Shown here: positions 17,013 through 29,294 of the stretch, piece after piece
How the letters are laid out: each line of letters begins with the position of its first letter
How positions within the stretch are numbered: the stretch's first letter is position 1
From: Engraulis encrasicolus
Taxonomy: Eukaryota; Chordata; Actinopteri; Clupeiformes; Engraulidae
Direction: 5' to 3'
Length of the DNA: 64,000 nt
Assembly: GCF_034702125.1 (NCBI RefSeq)
Contig: NC_085868.1
Span: 42,760,709 to 42,824,708 of the forward strand
The notes under the pieces: model-generated
What the model saw: only the letters and a program-made list of their open reading frames with translations
The model's database searches: none
What the model was told of the DNA's origin: nothing
Position numbers and translations under genes: made by a program

Positions 17013-18799
17013 CACGGCTGATGGAAGGTAGAGGGGTGGAACAGTTAGTTGGTCAGGGTACCTCCCTTACAAATTGTCTCCTCCCTCTGTACACCATCTC
17101 TGGTGAACCTTTGCTCTTCAACATGGGCATAAGGCAGTCCCACCCCCCAAACACCTCCATGACCGAGATGATCTGATCATAGAACGGTGGCCCGCCCTAA
17201 TCCACAACCATAACTGTGGTGCACAGGGCATAGACTTGCTACACTACACAGGTTCTATACCCATCATGTGCTCATCAGTCTTGTATGGATATTGAGTAAA
17301 CACTTTCATTGAAGAATGCCACCCTAACTGCAATAGGGGTGAGAATTCCTCGATTGAATATATTGTGCTCACCCACAGAAGATAAATGAATCCTTCATTG
17401 AAAAGCAATCCATCACCAATTTCAGCTTTTAACACAAAAGTAACATACGAAAAATGCAATATAATATAGAAATGTTTCATAGTTTCATCATATCACCATT
17501 TTATTTTAAGACTCAAACTTTGTATTAAAACATCAAAAATATGATCACTCAGACAGTGAAGCCTGGAGATTAAATTAAAACACATGGCCATCACCTTTGA
17601 TTTACTGAAATGTATTAATAAAAACCCTAAACAGATGTAAACGAACGGCCTCTGCGATATTGTATGTGTCAATGTCTAAGTCAAGCAGACTAAGACATTC
17701 AAAGTGGTGGAACAATTGCACACAGGGCGCTGGGCAAATAGATAGGGTCCATATGCAGCCCGCCAGGGCCCCCACATACAGCCCGTTAGGGCCCCCATTA
17801 CCTAAAGGAGGGCCCTTGGACTAGTTGCAAATGCCCTAATTGTCCTCCTTATAGCTCTGTCCCTGATCATTCATTTGAGCTTTTTCACCATATAACTTGG
17901 CAGTTTTGATAGGTACTGTTTTTTTTTACTTCTGAGAGTTGTGATTGATCAATGACTGAGGCAGGAAGACAGAAATGACGGGGATAGGGTATGGAAAAAT
18001 CTCATTTTGCCCCATAAAATTACTTGGGCATTTTTGCTAGCAAAATGACAACTTACACCTTCACCATGTAAGCTTATCTAGTATTCTTTATCATGTGGTG
18101 TCCAAGATGTTGTGCAGTACTTCTGGGACAATACAATGAAAGCCCACATGGGTATTGGGGGGCACTGTAGCAACACAGACATGAAATGAGTGGGTAGGAT
18201 ATTCAAAATATCACCTCAAGGTCTCTCCATCTCAAATGACTAAAGCTAATATTACACACCCTGTAATAACCTTTTTCAGAACCCCAAGGGGAGGATGGGG
18301 CAGGTGGTTCCCAACACAGTAGATCAATGCACTCACAGAAAATATGAAAATAAATGTGTTTATTACATGCAGTCCAGCTCTGTCCAATTTTAAACAAAAG
18401 TATGAGTACATTTGTGGTGTAATTACAACAGTAGCACATAATACATAACTGTAACACCATTTATGCCATTGTACCTTATGTACAGTGAGACTGTCATTAC
18501 TAAAAAACACTAAAAACCTAACCAGGGGACCATTCCATCATTGGCGCTGAATTCAGCGGCGCTTACCCGCAAAAGCGGAGTTTCAACTAACAGCAGCTTA
18601 AACTTGAGGCAGACGCCGTTCCACCACTGAGGATCAGCTGCGTCTTGGCTAGTTTCACTTCAGCCACGCTCATCAAAGCTGGCGTTGCGCTCGTGCACGT
18701 TGTACATGGGAAGTCCATATCGACGATTGTCGAAAATGCGATCATGTTGTAGACTCGGGCATGGCTTGTCAAATCAAGTCTTTATCAGAGATGTCAGGC

Positions 18800-18872
18800 G
18801 CCCATCTGTAGGCGAGCGGTAACGCAACCGCACTTTGATTGAGAGACCAGCGTTCAATCCCCACCATGCGTA
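18800..18872 (+). repeat. tRNA-like segment (possible SINE head)
   Basis: GTAGGCGAGCGGTAACG resembles an A box and GCGTTCAATCCCC a B box at tRNA spacing. No clean acceptor stem is seen. Confidence 0.4.
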
Positions 18873-19262
18873 ATGACAGATCATAACTCAACTATCAAAG
18901 GGAGAGTCTCGTCCGAACCTCGACTGCCATCATTTCAATGCGCAAAAATAAAATGCTTGCATCATCTAAGGTGTTTTAATTTTATCTTTCAGAAGAATTT
19001 ATTTTATGATAACAGGCATAGACTAGGTAAAACGTTAGGCAGAGATAATTGAATCATTGCTGTGCAAACTCCAAGCGTAGGCATCTGCAAGGTGGTTGTG
19101 AAGACGTTTTTTAGGCCTATTGCCTATGCTGAAAATAGCCTAAAGGTCTACATTTAAGGTAGTCCTATTGGTAGACCTATTGCTTGACCGCAAATGAAGC
19201 CAGCCACAAAGCGACATCAAAGGAGAGAATAGGCAAACGTATGTATAAAGTTTTCATTTCTA

Positions 19263-19337
19263 ACATGTCGCCATGCAAGACTTGAACCCGGGACGACCAC
19301 ATATTACGCAGCGCACCTGCCCACTGTGCCATTCACG
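19263..19337 (-). repeat. tRNA-like segment, opposite orientation
   Basis: The minus strand has TGGCACAGTGGGCAGG (A-box-like) and GGGTTCAAGTCTT (B-box-like). A Pol III pseudo-tRNA or SINE head is likely; a functional tRNA is not supported. Confidence 0.4.
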
Positions 19338-20339
19338 TCGTCAGTGTTATGGAAGGAATTGTCCACTATCATCTTAGTAAATCAACACTATAAATGTTTT
19401 TAAAAATGTGCTGAGTGACTGGTTCGCTTTGATCTCGTAAAATGATGGCGGGAATCAAGCGGAACGTGCCCGTTGTGACAGCTGTTTCCTACAGATTCAT
19501 GTTTTGTGCAACACTGGTTAATTTAGCCTGGTGTTAAACCTGGGAGCTACCAGGTTAACGTTGGAGCATAAATTACCGTGGCAACTCAGCTGAGTTTCAG
19601 GTTAGCAAGGCTGATGGAACGGATCTCTGTCTAAAAATAGCTTAGTTTACCGACTTGAGCTCGGATTTGGGGTTACCGCCGTTGATGGATAGCCTGGTTC
19701 ACACCAGATAGTGTGTGTGTAGCTTTGGCACCCCCTGCTGGAGCAGAGCTACACATACTATCACCGCAAACTCAATCCAACCAGTGGAGAATCAGCTGAA
19801 AATAAGACAAGTACATTGGTCTACTTTTTACTCAGATAAGTCACCTGAGTTGGAACCATTTGTATGCATAAGTGTAAAAAAAGTAAAAATAAATAAATAA
19901 ATAAAGTGTCCTACCAACACACCCTGTACTGTGGTTTTGGAATTACCTGCATCAAACTTTTGGTAATGTCTATATTGAAGGGTTGTTTGTGGTGCTAAAG
20001 CGGGTTGTGTGTGTACTGACTGCTGCCCTCTTATCCGGCTTTTCACATGATGCACTAAGTGGCTCTGGAACAGGGAATGGGTCTGGAATGTCAAAGTCCT
20101 CACAGCAGTATTCACCTCGACACATGGCCTCCACCATCCGCATCAGCTCTTCAGCATAGCCTGTTGCAGAGGAATATGGGGACAAGGTTCAAATTAATCC
20201 TACAATAGATATAGCACACAAGTACATCTCAAAATCCTAATCTTATCTGCTATGAACTTTCTATAGTCACTTCAGAAATGGCCCCGGTCTATCTGAGACA
20301 TACTACTACTCTTCCTTACCCTGTGCTAATGTATTTTGA

Positions 20340-20482
20340 AACAAACAAAAGTGCAAGTCCTGAGACATTTACAATCATTGCTCTGTACATTTTTTGTGCA
20401 CTGGGAATGTTGCAAGCTGTAGCTAAGTCCTTGATTGAAAGCAGCTTTGGATAAAAGAGTCTACCAAGTATAATGTAATGTC
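20340..20482 (+). repeat. L2-like 3' tail
   Basis: Ends in GCAGCTTTGGATAAAAGAG and a TAATGTAATG tail. It is the same tail type as the minus-strand repeat at 16757. Confidence 0.5.
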
Positions 20483-20861
20483 CTAAAAGTATGTTTCACT
20501 GAATATTTCTGTATGATTACCTGCTCTCCATCCCTTTGTATGAAAAGTGACACAGGCTCCGTGTGCACAAGAAGAGAACAGTCCCTCGAATCCGGTATGC
20601 CTGTTGTGGATGTGATCCATAACTGACTGACTGTCCATTTGTCCACCACAAGTTGAACATTGCCAGGAGGCGTCGAGACCACAGCCCAGTACAGATGGTT
20701 TATTATACTTCCCACCCAGGGTTTGACATCCTGGCAACCTCTGGTTTGACCAAGGCTCTGCAACTTCTTCTTGACACCTGAGTAAACATGTGTAGATAAA
20801 TCAATAAATAGTGAATGTAATGTACATCTGGCACACACACATTACATTACATTACATATAC

Positions 20862-20996
<135 letters not shown>

Positions 20997-22447
20997 GGGG
21001 CAATGCAGGGATGAAATAATGTGGGGTGTGTAGGTACCAATATATGTGTAGAGACATAACTGGGAAATGTAGGCTACACTTCCTTTGAACTGCATAGCCA
21101 CAGTCCTTGTTGGTGGCCTCAGACATGCTTGTATGCAAATGTCACAGTGCTGATCTTTTGTTGAGTTCACATGAATAAATAAGAACATGAATATGTGCAC
21201 ATATGTGTAAAAGGAAAAATAAAATAATACTTAAAAAAAGGTTTCTTTCCCAACACAAAGAACCTATCTGAGCAAAAAGTAGACCCATGTACAGTGTACT
21301 AAACCCAACCAGTGTAAGGTCTAAGGTGGTGTGTAGTCAAATGTGATCTGTATTAGTAGCCTAACTTAGTTGACCTACACAGTTTACCAAAACTTACATC
21401 AATTGATGGGACCCCGTCAGCAGTGAAGCCATCTCTTTCCTCTGCAGCAACATAGGCCTACTCAGACTGGCATTCCTGGAGTATCTGAAACATTATATAA
21501 ATATGATGCCGCGTGAATAGGAGAGAAAAAAGCGCTACTGCAAACCCAAAACAAACATGACAGCAGATTGTTCTTGAATACAGAAAGAAGTTGCAAATTT
21601 ACATGACATTACATAACAGCGGTTACTGCATGTGCGTTTGGGTTTCTGACAAGAGTAGGCTATTTGTCAACACGTAGAGTAGGTTCATGCTCCATTAGTC
21701 ACGGACACAACGCTGATGGGGGGTGGGGGGCAGTCGCATAGAGTTGCATTGGTTGTCTTTTCAGCTGGTAGGCCAACAGTAGACTATTTACCAGTAGATA
21801 CATATAATGTTACTGTAACTGTAGGCCTACGGCGGCGAACTGAAATGTAGGAAGGCGACTTGACTTTTTGCAAACACTCTCTGAGATTAATTTAGATGCA
21901 CGGCAGAGGCACTTTAGTAGCAAGCTTTGTTGAAGTGTTCAGAACTGGCACCAACTTCAACTACCGTTCACCAAGCAAGTGGTTTACGCGGTGATAAAAC
22001 AAAAACCTCTTTGCACTTCCTTTCCCTCGAGTTCATGATTAGATTACAGTCCAAAATAAGATGGTACAGCCTACCTCCAGCCGCTGCGTTTTCTCCAGAG
22101 CACGAGACCCCCTGCAGCTGGCGTCGGTGCCGCTCGCCCCCCTCGAGCTTGTCCCCCGAGGGAATGCTCGGCACTGATTTGGGCCGCAAAACCCTCTTCA
22201 GACGAACATCAATTCCAAGTTGCTCCTTCAGAGCCGGGGTCGAGTCGTAACATTTATCCAGAAAATGTGCAGAACACAGTACAGAGGTTGAGCTTGGCTT
22301 CCACGGTGTTCCTTTGGGATCAGTTCTCGTCCTGCGAACTTGCTGTGTCCACAGCAAGTTCAATTCAGGGTCTTTTGGAAAGCGATGCAGTGTGAAACCG
22401 CTCTCCCTGGTGTTTGAGCAGTATCCTGCAACGCACCGCTCGGGCAT

Positions 22448-24716
22448 GTTGTTAAAAAAATATTCGAGAAAGAACTTACACTCTATCTATTCCTGTCAGG
22501 ATGGTTGTCAGCACGTGCAGTCAGGTGTAAACAGAGAGGTGTGGCGTGGCGGTGTTCCTGAGCACACGTCATTTTATGGAAGGGCCACTGGCATGTGGAA
22601 TTTAGTGGCGCGTGTTCAAATTTTGGAAATAACAGGAGAACCAGTAATATTTGTCATATGGATGCATCTCCACTAGAATATAATAGTTATTTCAGACTGA
22701 ACTAAAAAGGGTCGTCTCCACGTGTCATGAGGTCTTTAAGGCTCTTTTCCACTGCCGGTTTTCTACTCGGTACAGCTGGACACAGCACGACTCGGACACC
22801 ACTTTTTGTTTTCCGATTGGGCACAACCATCATCATAAAAATGTACATTTATATAATTGCATTTTAAGGTTTTTTTCCATTGAAGCCACATGCTCTGAAT
22901 ACTGGTGTCCATATAGGGATGAGATCCTGATTCCTTTTCATCAAACATGTGGGACTTAGGGAACTAGCAAGGACAGTGAAACAGCCCTGATGCAGCACTG
23001 GGCGAGCTCCAAGACAGATGTTCATTTTGGGTCGATCCCTTGACTCAGCTATTTCTCTCCACTCCACCCTGCCAACATGATGACATGAGGCAATCCTGCC
23101 TCCAGCCCTGCATGGGGTCACTGACAGGTCACATTGTTAGCATTAGCATGGCCAAGTCTGACCCAAAGATATTCTCAGGAAAAAATGAAGCTGGACACGA
23201 TCCACAGCTGCAAGTATACTGAAAGACGTTAAAGGATTTATCCGGAGTTGGAACAAGTTTGCCTCATTTTTGCATGTTTGGGATGAAATACAGTCACTCT
23301 AGAGCAAAATCAAGGCAAAAGGATGCGTTTTGAGAAAGTTTGATAATATCACGTTAGCCTTGTTAGCCATATCAGCTATGCAATATGAAAGATTGCGGGC
23401 ATCGTTTCTCGGCGGTTACACACATTTCAAAAACACAACATTTTAACGTCTTGCACAGCTCAAAACAACGTAACGCTTACCTCGTAATATGTTGAGGATA
23501 TCCACACATAAACCGACGTGTCCAAAGCCCTTCATGTATTCTTGAAAGGTCTGCAGAATGTGTTTTGTGAAGCTACTACCTTGACAATATCTACAATTGC
23601 GGTCATGCCAACTATTTGACACAAAAGTCCACAAAGGAGATTGCCGAGTACGTCGCATCATCAGCTGTGGTTACTCACTATGGAAATAATCATAGCTGAT
23701 GATGAATCTACAATTCAATGCCAGGTGGAAAGTTACATCATTAGTGGCATCACTGATTGTATACTTATTATACAGATAAATATTTCCAAAATGGAGTTAT
23801 CTAACTATCGTAGTCCCATTTATGTTTGTACGGAATTGTTTGCATGCAGTTCACAGAATATGGTTGGGATGGAATTTGTATTACACTCCGAACACGAGCT
23901 CATGCTGGTCCTACGCTTTGTTTTTTTCCTACAGGTTTTTTTTTGTTCATTTGTGTTTTACTATCATTGTGTTGTGAAAGTGTGTACTGCTGGGTTTTAG
24001 TGTCTGTCTTCCCTGTGTGAGTCTGAATGTGAATATGCTCATTTGGCTGCTCTGCATACAGTGCTAACCGTGGAGATACTATTCTCTCAAGCCTCTGGTG
24101 GAATTTTGCTTTGTTCCCTACAGCCTGCATCAGTTCTCAGTCAAATTAGACACGATAATGATGCCACTGGTTTACTATCACATAAACTCAATTCTTACTG
24201 TCTTCTTTTATCACTTCATTTCCCCTGTTGAGGCAAAGGATTTCTGAGTTGTTAAGACCTGTGGCGTTGCAAATCACATAATTCATGATGGAATATTCTC
24301 TCTGGCATGCAAATGGGAATGTTTTTCCCTTTCCGTTTTATTTTATTCCATGCCAAATGTATAGAGATCATGGTTCATTTCCTACAACATGACAATATGA
24401 GTGTTCATCAGATTAAAAATATGCAGCCCTCATTTTAAACTCACTTGTCCTTTTTCCAGCAATGCTACACACTTCACAGACTGCAAAATGCATTATGTTT
24501 ATGACTTGTTCATGACACTATTATGACACTGTTATGAGACTGTTATGTCATACGTATGATGCTGGCATCAAGTAAAGTGTTACGCTAATTTCTATACCTA
24601 GCCTGGATGTTTTTTTTTCTTTTTGTACAAAGTGGACTCACCTGTTATATGGAAGATGCCAAAGCATCCTCATTTTAAAAGTGTTTCCTTCTCTTCTTTT
24701 ATTCCTCTTTTCATGC
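22448..24716. other. Unassigned flank of the LTR element
   Basis: TTAAAGGATTTATCCGGAG at 23229 looks like one end of a TTAA-type element. The stretch 24500-24590 has repeats of TTATGACACTG. No gene is recognised. Confidence 0.35.
22740..22840. repeat. MITE-like end
   Basis: GGCTCTTTTCCACTGCCGG followed by TACTCGGTACAGC resembles ends of Harbinger-like fish MITEs. Only one end was recognised. Confidence 0.35.
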
Positions 24717-24721
24717 GTTTA

Positions 24722-25496
24722 TGTCACGATTTCAATACCAGAGAACCCAAGTGCAGGCAAGGATGGATGAGGAGGCAAGTTTCAAGGTTTGGGGGTGGAT
24801 TTTAATAAACTCAAAATTGAATGGCAAGAGCCAAACGGAAAACAAAAACCCACGAGGGGGAAAACATGAAACAACACTAAATACACTACAAACGAAACAC
24901 TTACTACATTCAGGGGGTTGGAAGTCAACAGATCAACACACAGAGGTTCGGGCGGGTTTGACAAATGAATCCACAAGGAACAGCAGAAACACCAGGGTAA
25001 AATACACAGAGGGCGATTACAGAGAATGCACACGATAGGTAGAACACAACAGGATTCAGGTGGTTGACGAGACAAACGGGGATACAAACGAGACACAGGC
25101 AATCAAGGACAATGAACAGGTAACAAGACAGGTGAAGACAATGATGGGGAAGACCGGCAAAGACAACGATGGGCCAAGCAGACAATGACAAAGAAATCAT
25201 GGGCAACAATGGTTGCAGGGCAGGCAATAGAACCAGATACATACAGGGGAAGACAATCAGAGAGAGAGAGACAGTAAGAGACAGAGCGAGAGACAGACAG
25301 ACAGACCGAGAGAATCAGACAGGCAGGGAGACAGAACTAGACAGGAAGAGAGAGCGAGATACAGAGAGAGAGAGAGAGAGATACAGAGAGAGAGAGAGAT
25401 ACAGAGAGAGAGAGAGAGAACGAGAGAGAGAGAGAGAGAGAACGAGAGAGAGAGAGAGCAAGAGAGAGAATGAGAGAGAGAGAGAGAACGAGACAG

Positions 25497-25547
<51 letters not shown>

Positions 25548-25552
25548 GACAG

Positions 25553-25599
<47 letters not shown>

Positions 25600-25646
25600 G
25601 AGAACCAGACAGGCAGAGAGAGAGAGAGAAAGAGACAGAACCAGAC

Positions 25647-25684
<38 letters not shown>

Positions 25685-25761
25685 CCAGAGACATACAAAG
25701 TAAAGGCAGTAGGCAATAAACAAGGCCAACATTACAGAGGCTGGGGCGTGAGTTCATGACA
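24722..25761 (-). repeat. 3' LTR (complete, 1040 bp)
   Basis: The plus strand reads TGTCACGATTTC at one end and GTTCATGACA at the other. It contains a long impure GA/CT tract at about 25257-25682 that belongs to U3. On the minus strand ATTAAA at 24806-24801 lies about 80 bp before the LTR end and is a likely polyadenylation signal. The TATA-like TATTTTA (25004-24998) and start site (24974) match those in the other LTR. Confidence 0.88.
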
Positions 25762-28748
25762 GAACCCCCCCCCTCAAGGGACGGCTCCAGAAGTCCCAAG
25801 GAAGGTACCACCAAACCGGGCGGGTGGAGGGGGGAGCCAGTGGAGGGACAAGGCAAGGCAGAGGCTGAAGGACGGGCAAAGACAGAGGCAGACGGACTGG
25901 TCAAGACACAGGAAGACGGAGGGGTCGAGACAGAGGTGCAACAGGTCGAGACAAAGGTAGAGGGACAGGTCGAGACAGAGGTAGAGGTCAAGACAGAGGG
26001 ACAGGTCGAGACAGAGGGGCAGGTTGAGACAGAGGCAGAGGGACAGGTCGAGACAGAGGGGCAGGTTGAGACAGAGGCAGAGGGACAGGTCGAGACAGAG
26101 GCAGTGGGACAGGTAGAGACAGAGGGGCAGGTTGAGACAGAGGCAGTGGGACAGGTCGAGACAGAGGGGCAGGTTGAGACAGAGGCAGTGGCACAGGTCG
26201 AGGGATGGGCAGATGCAGAATTAGGCAAAACACAGGACTGGGGAACATTGACAGGAACATAAACAGGAACCTTCACAGGCACAGTGATGTTGACGGTGAC
26301 AGGAACGAGGACAGAGATGACGGTGGGGACAGGTACAGTCACAGAAATGTTCACAAGAACTGGAGCAGGGAAAAGGGTCGAATGGACATCAACATGGACT
26401 GGGACTGGGACTGGGACAGACACCGGAGTCGGCACCAGGACACGGACCGGGACAGGCACAGGGATAGTGACAGGCAGAGTCAGGGGGATCGTGACGGGCA
26501 CAGGAATAAAGAGGGGCTTATGGCATTGGTGAGTAATGGGAGAAGGCTGGGACACAGGGGGCGGAGCAGGTTGGGACATAGGAGGTAGGATAGACTGAAA
26601 CAAAGACGAAGACTGGAATGTGAGAGCAGGATCTGGATCGGGGGCAACTGCAACGGGATCAGGGGAGGCGCCAACGGGACCTGAGACGGGGCCAACTGGA
26701 TCAGGGGCGGAGCCAATGGGATCGGGGGCGGCGCCGACAGGACCAGGGGTGGAGCCATCAGGACAGGGTGCGGAGCCAACGGAAATAAGGGCAGCGCCAA
26801 CTGGATCAGGGGCGGAGCCATCGGGACAAGGGGCGGAGCCAGCATGGACGGGGGCGGAGCCAACAGGAACGAGGACGGAGTCATTGGGACCGGGGGCGGA
26901 GTCATCTGGACAGGGGGCGGAGCCAACAGAAACAAGGGCGGCGCCAACAGAAACAAGGGCGGCGCCAACTGGATCGGGGGCGGCACCAACTGGATCAGGG
27001 GCGGAGCCATCGGAACCAGGGGCGGAGCCAACAGGAACGGGGGCGGAGTCATCGGGACAGGGGGCGGAGTCATCAGGACAGGGGGCGACGCCAACAGGAA
27101 CATGGGCGGCGCCAACTGGACCGGGGGCGGAGCCGTCTGGACCAGGGGCGGAGCCATCTGGACCGGGGCCAGAGACTGGTTCACAGACGGGCTGACCTCT
27201 CGGCGGCTCGGGGTCGGGGTCGGGCTGACCTCTCGGCGGCGCGGGGTCGGGGTGACCTCTCGGCGGCGCGGGGTCGGGGTGACCTCTCGGCGGCGCGGGG
27301 TCGGGGTGACCTCTCGGCGGCGCAGGGTCTTCAGGGGCAAAGCCAGCAGGATGGCCGGCATCGAAACAGGCAGGCAGGTTACCGGCTGGAGGGCTGGAAT
27401 CAGAACAGGCAAACAGATCGGCTGGAGGGCCGTAATCAGGACAGGCAAACAGATCGGCTGGAGGGCCGTAATCAGGACAGGCAAACAGATCGGCTGGAGG
27501 GCCGTAATCAGGACAGGCAAACAGGTTACCGACTGGGGGGCCGGAATCAGGACAAATAAACAGGTTACCGGCTGGAGGACCGGAATCAGGCCAGACAGGA
27601 GGGGCGATGGCGACCATGTGAGGAATCTCGTCCGTGTTGGGGGTCCCAGCCAGGTGGTTGGCAGCGGGGGTCTCAACTGAGGTGACCACGCCGAGCTCCG
27701 GCTCTGGGTCAGGCGGCGTGTCAGGCTCCGGCTCTGGCTCTGGATCAGGCGATGCGTCAGGCTCCGGCTCTGGGTCAGGCGGTGCGTCAGGCTCCGGCTC
27801 CGGCTCTGGATCAGGCGGTGCATCAGGCTCCGGCTCTGGCTCTGGGTAAGGTGACGCGTCGGGCTCCGGATCTGGCTCTGGATCAGGCGCTGCGTCAGGC
27901 TCCGGCTCTGGCTGTGGGTCAGGCTGCAGGTCAGGCGAGGTGTCGGGCTGCGAGTCACGCAACGCGTAGGGCGTCGCATCGAGCTCCGGGTCGGGCGGCG
28001 CGTCGACAATGGCTGTCTTGTCCTCAACTGCCAGCAGAGCCTGCAGTGACTCCTCCAGATGATTCATGTTCAGCTGAACACTGGTTAGTCCGAACTGCAG
28101 GAGCCATGGTCTTTGCAGCAGAGTGTTCTTAATAATCCTCACCGCGACCAGCTGCCTCTTGGTGTCTCCACAGGTGTGGATCTCTGGCGACATCCTGTCG
28201 AGGAGAAGGTAAAACTCCTCCAACTGTTCAAAGCAGACGGATATATGGGGTTGGTCAGTCGAATGGGACCTGGTGGGTGGTGACCGGGCTGCGTCGGACT
28301 GAGCTGGAAGGCAGGCTGGCTTGGACTTGCAAGTCGGTGAGGGCTGAACGGACAGACAGACAAGCTGGGGTTGACTGGGCGGACAGGCGGGCTTGGGCTG
28401 GTCAGGCAGATAGGCAGGTTGGGACTGGAATGGCAGACATGCAGGCTGTGGTGACGAACAGACAGGCTGGTGGTCCTCCAGAAGGGCTGTTGGACGTTTC
28501 TTACGGCGCCGAGTACGTCTGGACTTTCTGGAACGTGGCTTGGTGTCCTCCATCCAATAGTCCTCCGAATCGGACCAGCTCCACCAGTCTTGGTCTGTCT
28601 GAAATGGAGGGAGAGGTGAATGCTGACCAGCCAGCCAGTCTGGAGCTCCTCCGTGGTGGACCAATGCCGGCTTGGTCTGCAGGTAGCCCACATGGATAGG
28701 TGCAGTCCTCTCCTTAAGACCTGCTGGGTTCTGGTTTGGTGGATTCAT
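25257..28748 (-). CDS. Proline-rich repetitive ORF in the gag position of the LTR element, 1163 codons
   Basis: The ATG at 28748 lies in the primer site, where a gag start is expected. Roughly residues 1-230 are non-repetitive, with an acidic/Trp patch ([12 protein letters not shown]), a basic cluster ([13 protein letters not shown]) and a helical stretch ([33 protein letters not shown]). Then follow blocks of different short repeats: [13 protein letters not shown], 12-mers of the type [42 protein letters not shown], and CPSASVST. The last about 168 codons run through the polypurine tract into the LTR GA/CT tract as Ser-Leu repeats. No zinc knuckle, protease or polymerase motif is seen. The first part could be a derived Gag, but I do not recognise it. 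Repeats with codon-multiple periods keep the frame open, so translation is plausible but unproven. Confidence 0.5.
25762..25779 (-). other. Polypurine tract
   Basis: On the minus strand a G-rich run (GAGGGGGGGGG) ends three bases before the 3' LTR start TGTCATG. This is the expected position of the plus-strand primer and fixes the element's orientation. Confidence 0.7.
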
Positions 28749-28749
28749 T
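28739..28749 (-). other. Self-priming-type primer binding site
   Basis: One nucleotide after the LTR end, the minus strand reads AATGAATCCAC, the exact complement of the predicted first 11 nt of the transcript (29003-28993). No match to a tRNA 3' end (TGG start) is seen. An 11-nt self-primer is the known mechanism of Tf1 and the sushi-type vertebrate elements. The ORF start codon (28748-28746) lies inside this site. Confidence 0.65.
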
Positions 28750-28750
28750 C

Positions 28751-29068
28751 TGTCACGATTTCAATACCAGAGAACCCACGTGCAGGCAAGGATGGATGAG
28801 GAGGCAAGTTTCGAGGTTTGGGGGTGGATTTTAATAAACTCAAAATTGAATGGCAAGAGCCAAACGGAAAACAAAAACCCACGAGGGGGAAAACATGAAA
28901 CAACACTAAATACACTACAAACGAAACACTTACTACATTCAGGGGGTTGGAAGTCAACAGATCAACACACAGAGGTTCGGGCGGGTTTGACAAATGAATC
29001 CACAAGGAACAGCAGAAACACCAGGGTAAAATACACAGAGGGCGATTACAGAGAATGCACACGATAGG
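28751..29068 (-). repeat. 5' LTR, R-U5 part with core promoter
   Basis: Matches 24722-25039 almost exactly (two substitutions seen). It is the downstream part of the 5' LTR in element orientation and contains the TATA box, the predicted start site and the LTR end next to the primer site. It ends at the 9-bp target copy CACGATAGG. Confidence 0.88.
29003..29033 (-). promoter_or_regulatory. LTR core promoter: TATA-like box and predicted start
   Basis: On the minus strand TATTTTA occupies 29033-29027. The predicted transcript start is 29003, 30 nt downstream, where the RNA would begin GTGGATTCATT. The start was placed because these 11 nt are exactly complementary to the primer site beside the LTR; its spacing from the TATA-like box was noticed afterwards and supports it. 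Confidence 0.65.
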
Positions 29069-29294
29069 TAGTCTGGCGGCATACGCCATACTCAATCACA
29101 AGTGTGATCGAGTCTGGGGACCAACTGTACATTATCTCGTAGGGAGGTGTGGTTTCCGTAGCCGTTGATTGGACGGCACGAGTGTCTATCACTCGCCAGA
29201 GAGAACCCATGCTGCCTTGCGCGCGATGACGTGTGTACATCGCGACGAGGAAATTATCTGCAAGAAGAGAAAACAGCCAGACTAGAGAGCAACA

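Larger units (their letters stand above)
17013..19969. other. Unassigned, two tRNA-like heads
   Basis: Apart from the two tRNA-like segments, the interval 18530-19690 has CCATTCCATCATTGG near one side and GTTGATGGATAGCC near the other, which may be worn inverted ends. No gene is recognised. Confidence 0.35.

Noticed and set aside
19263..19337. Functional tRNA gene
   Set aside because: A- and B-box-like words are present, but no convincing acceptor stem or complete cloverleaf could be drawn.
25315..25759. Long open frames of Arg-Glu or Ser-Leu repeats on both strands
   Set aside because: They are translations of the LTR GA/CT array and carry no domain; only the frame that begins at the gag position was kept.
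26620..28132. Long plus-strand open frames opposite the proline-rich ORF
   Set aside because: They are mirror frames of codon-multiple repeats, with no start context or element signal. The minus strand agrees with LTR orientation, primer site and polypurine tract.
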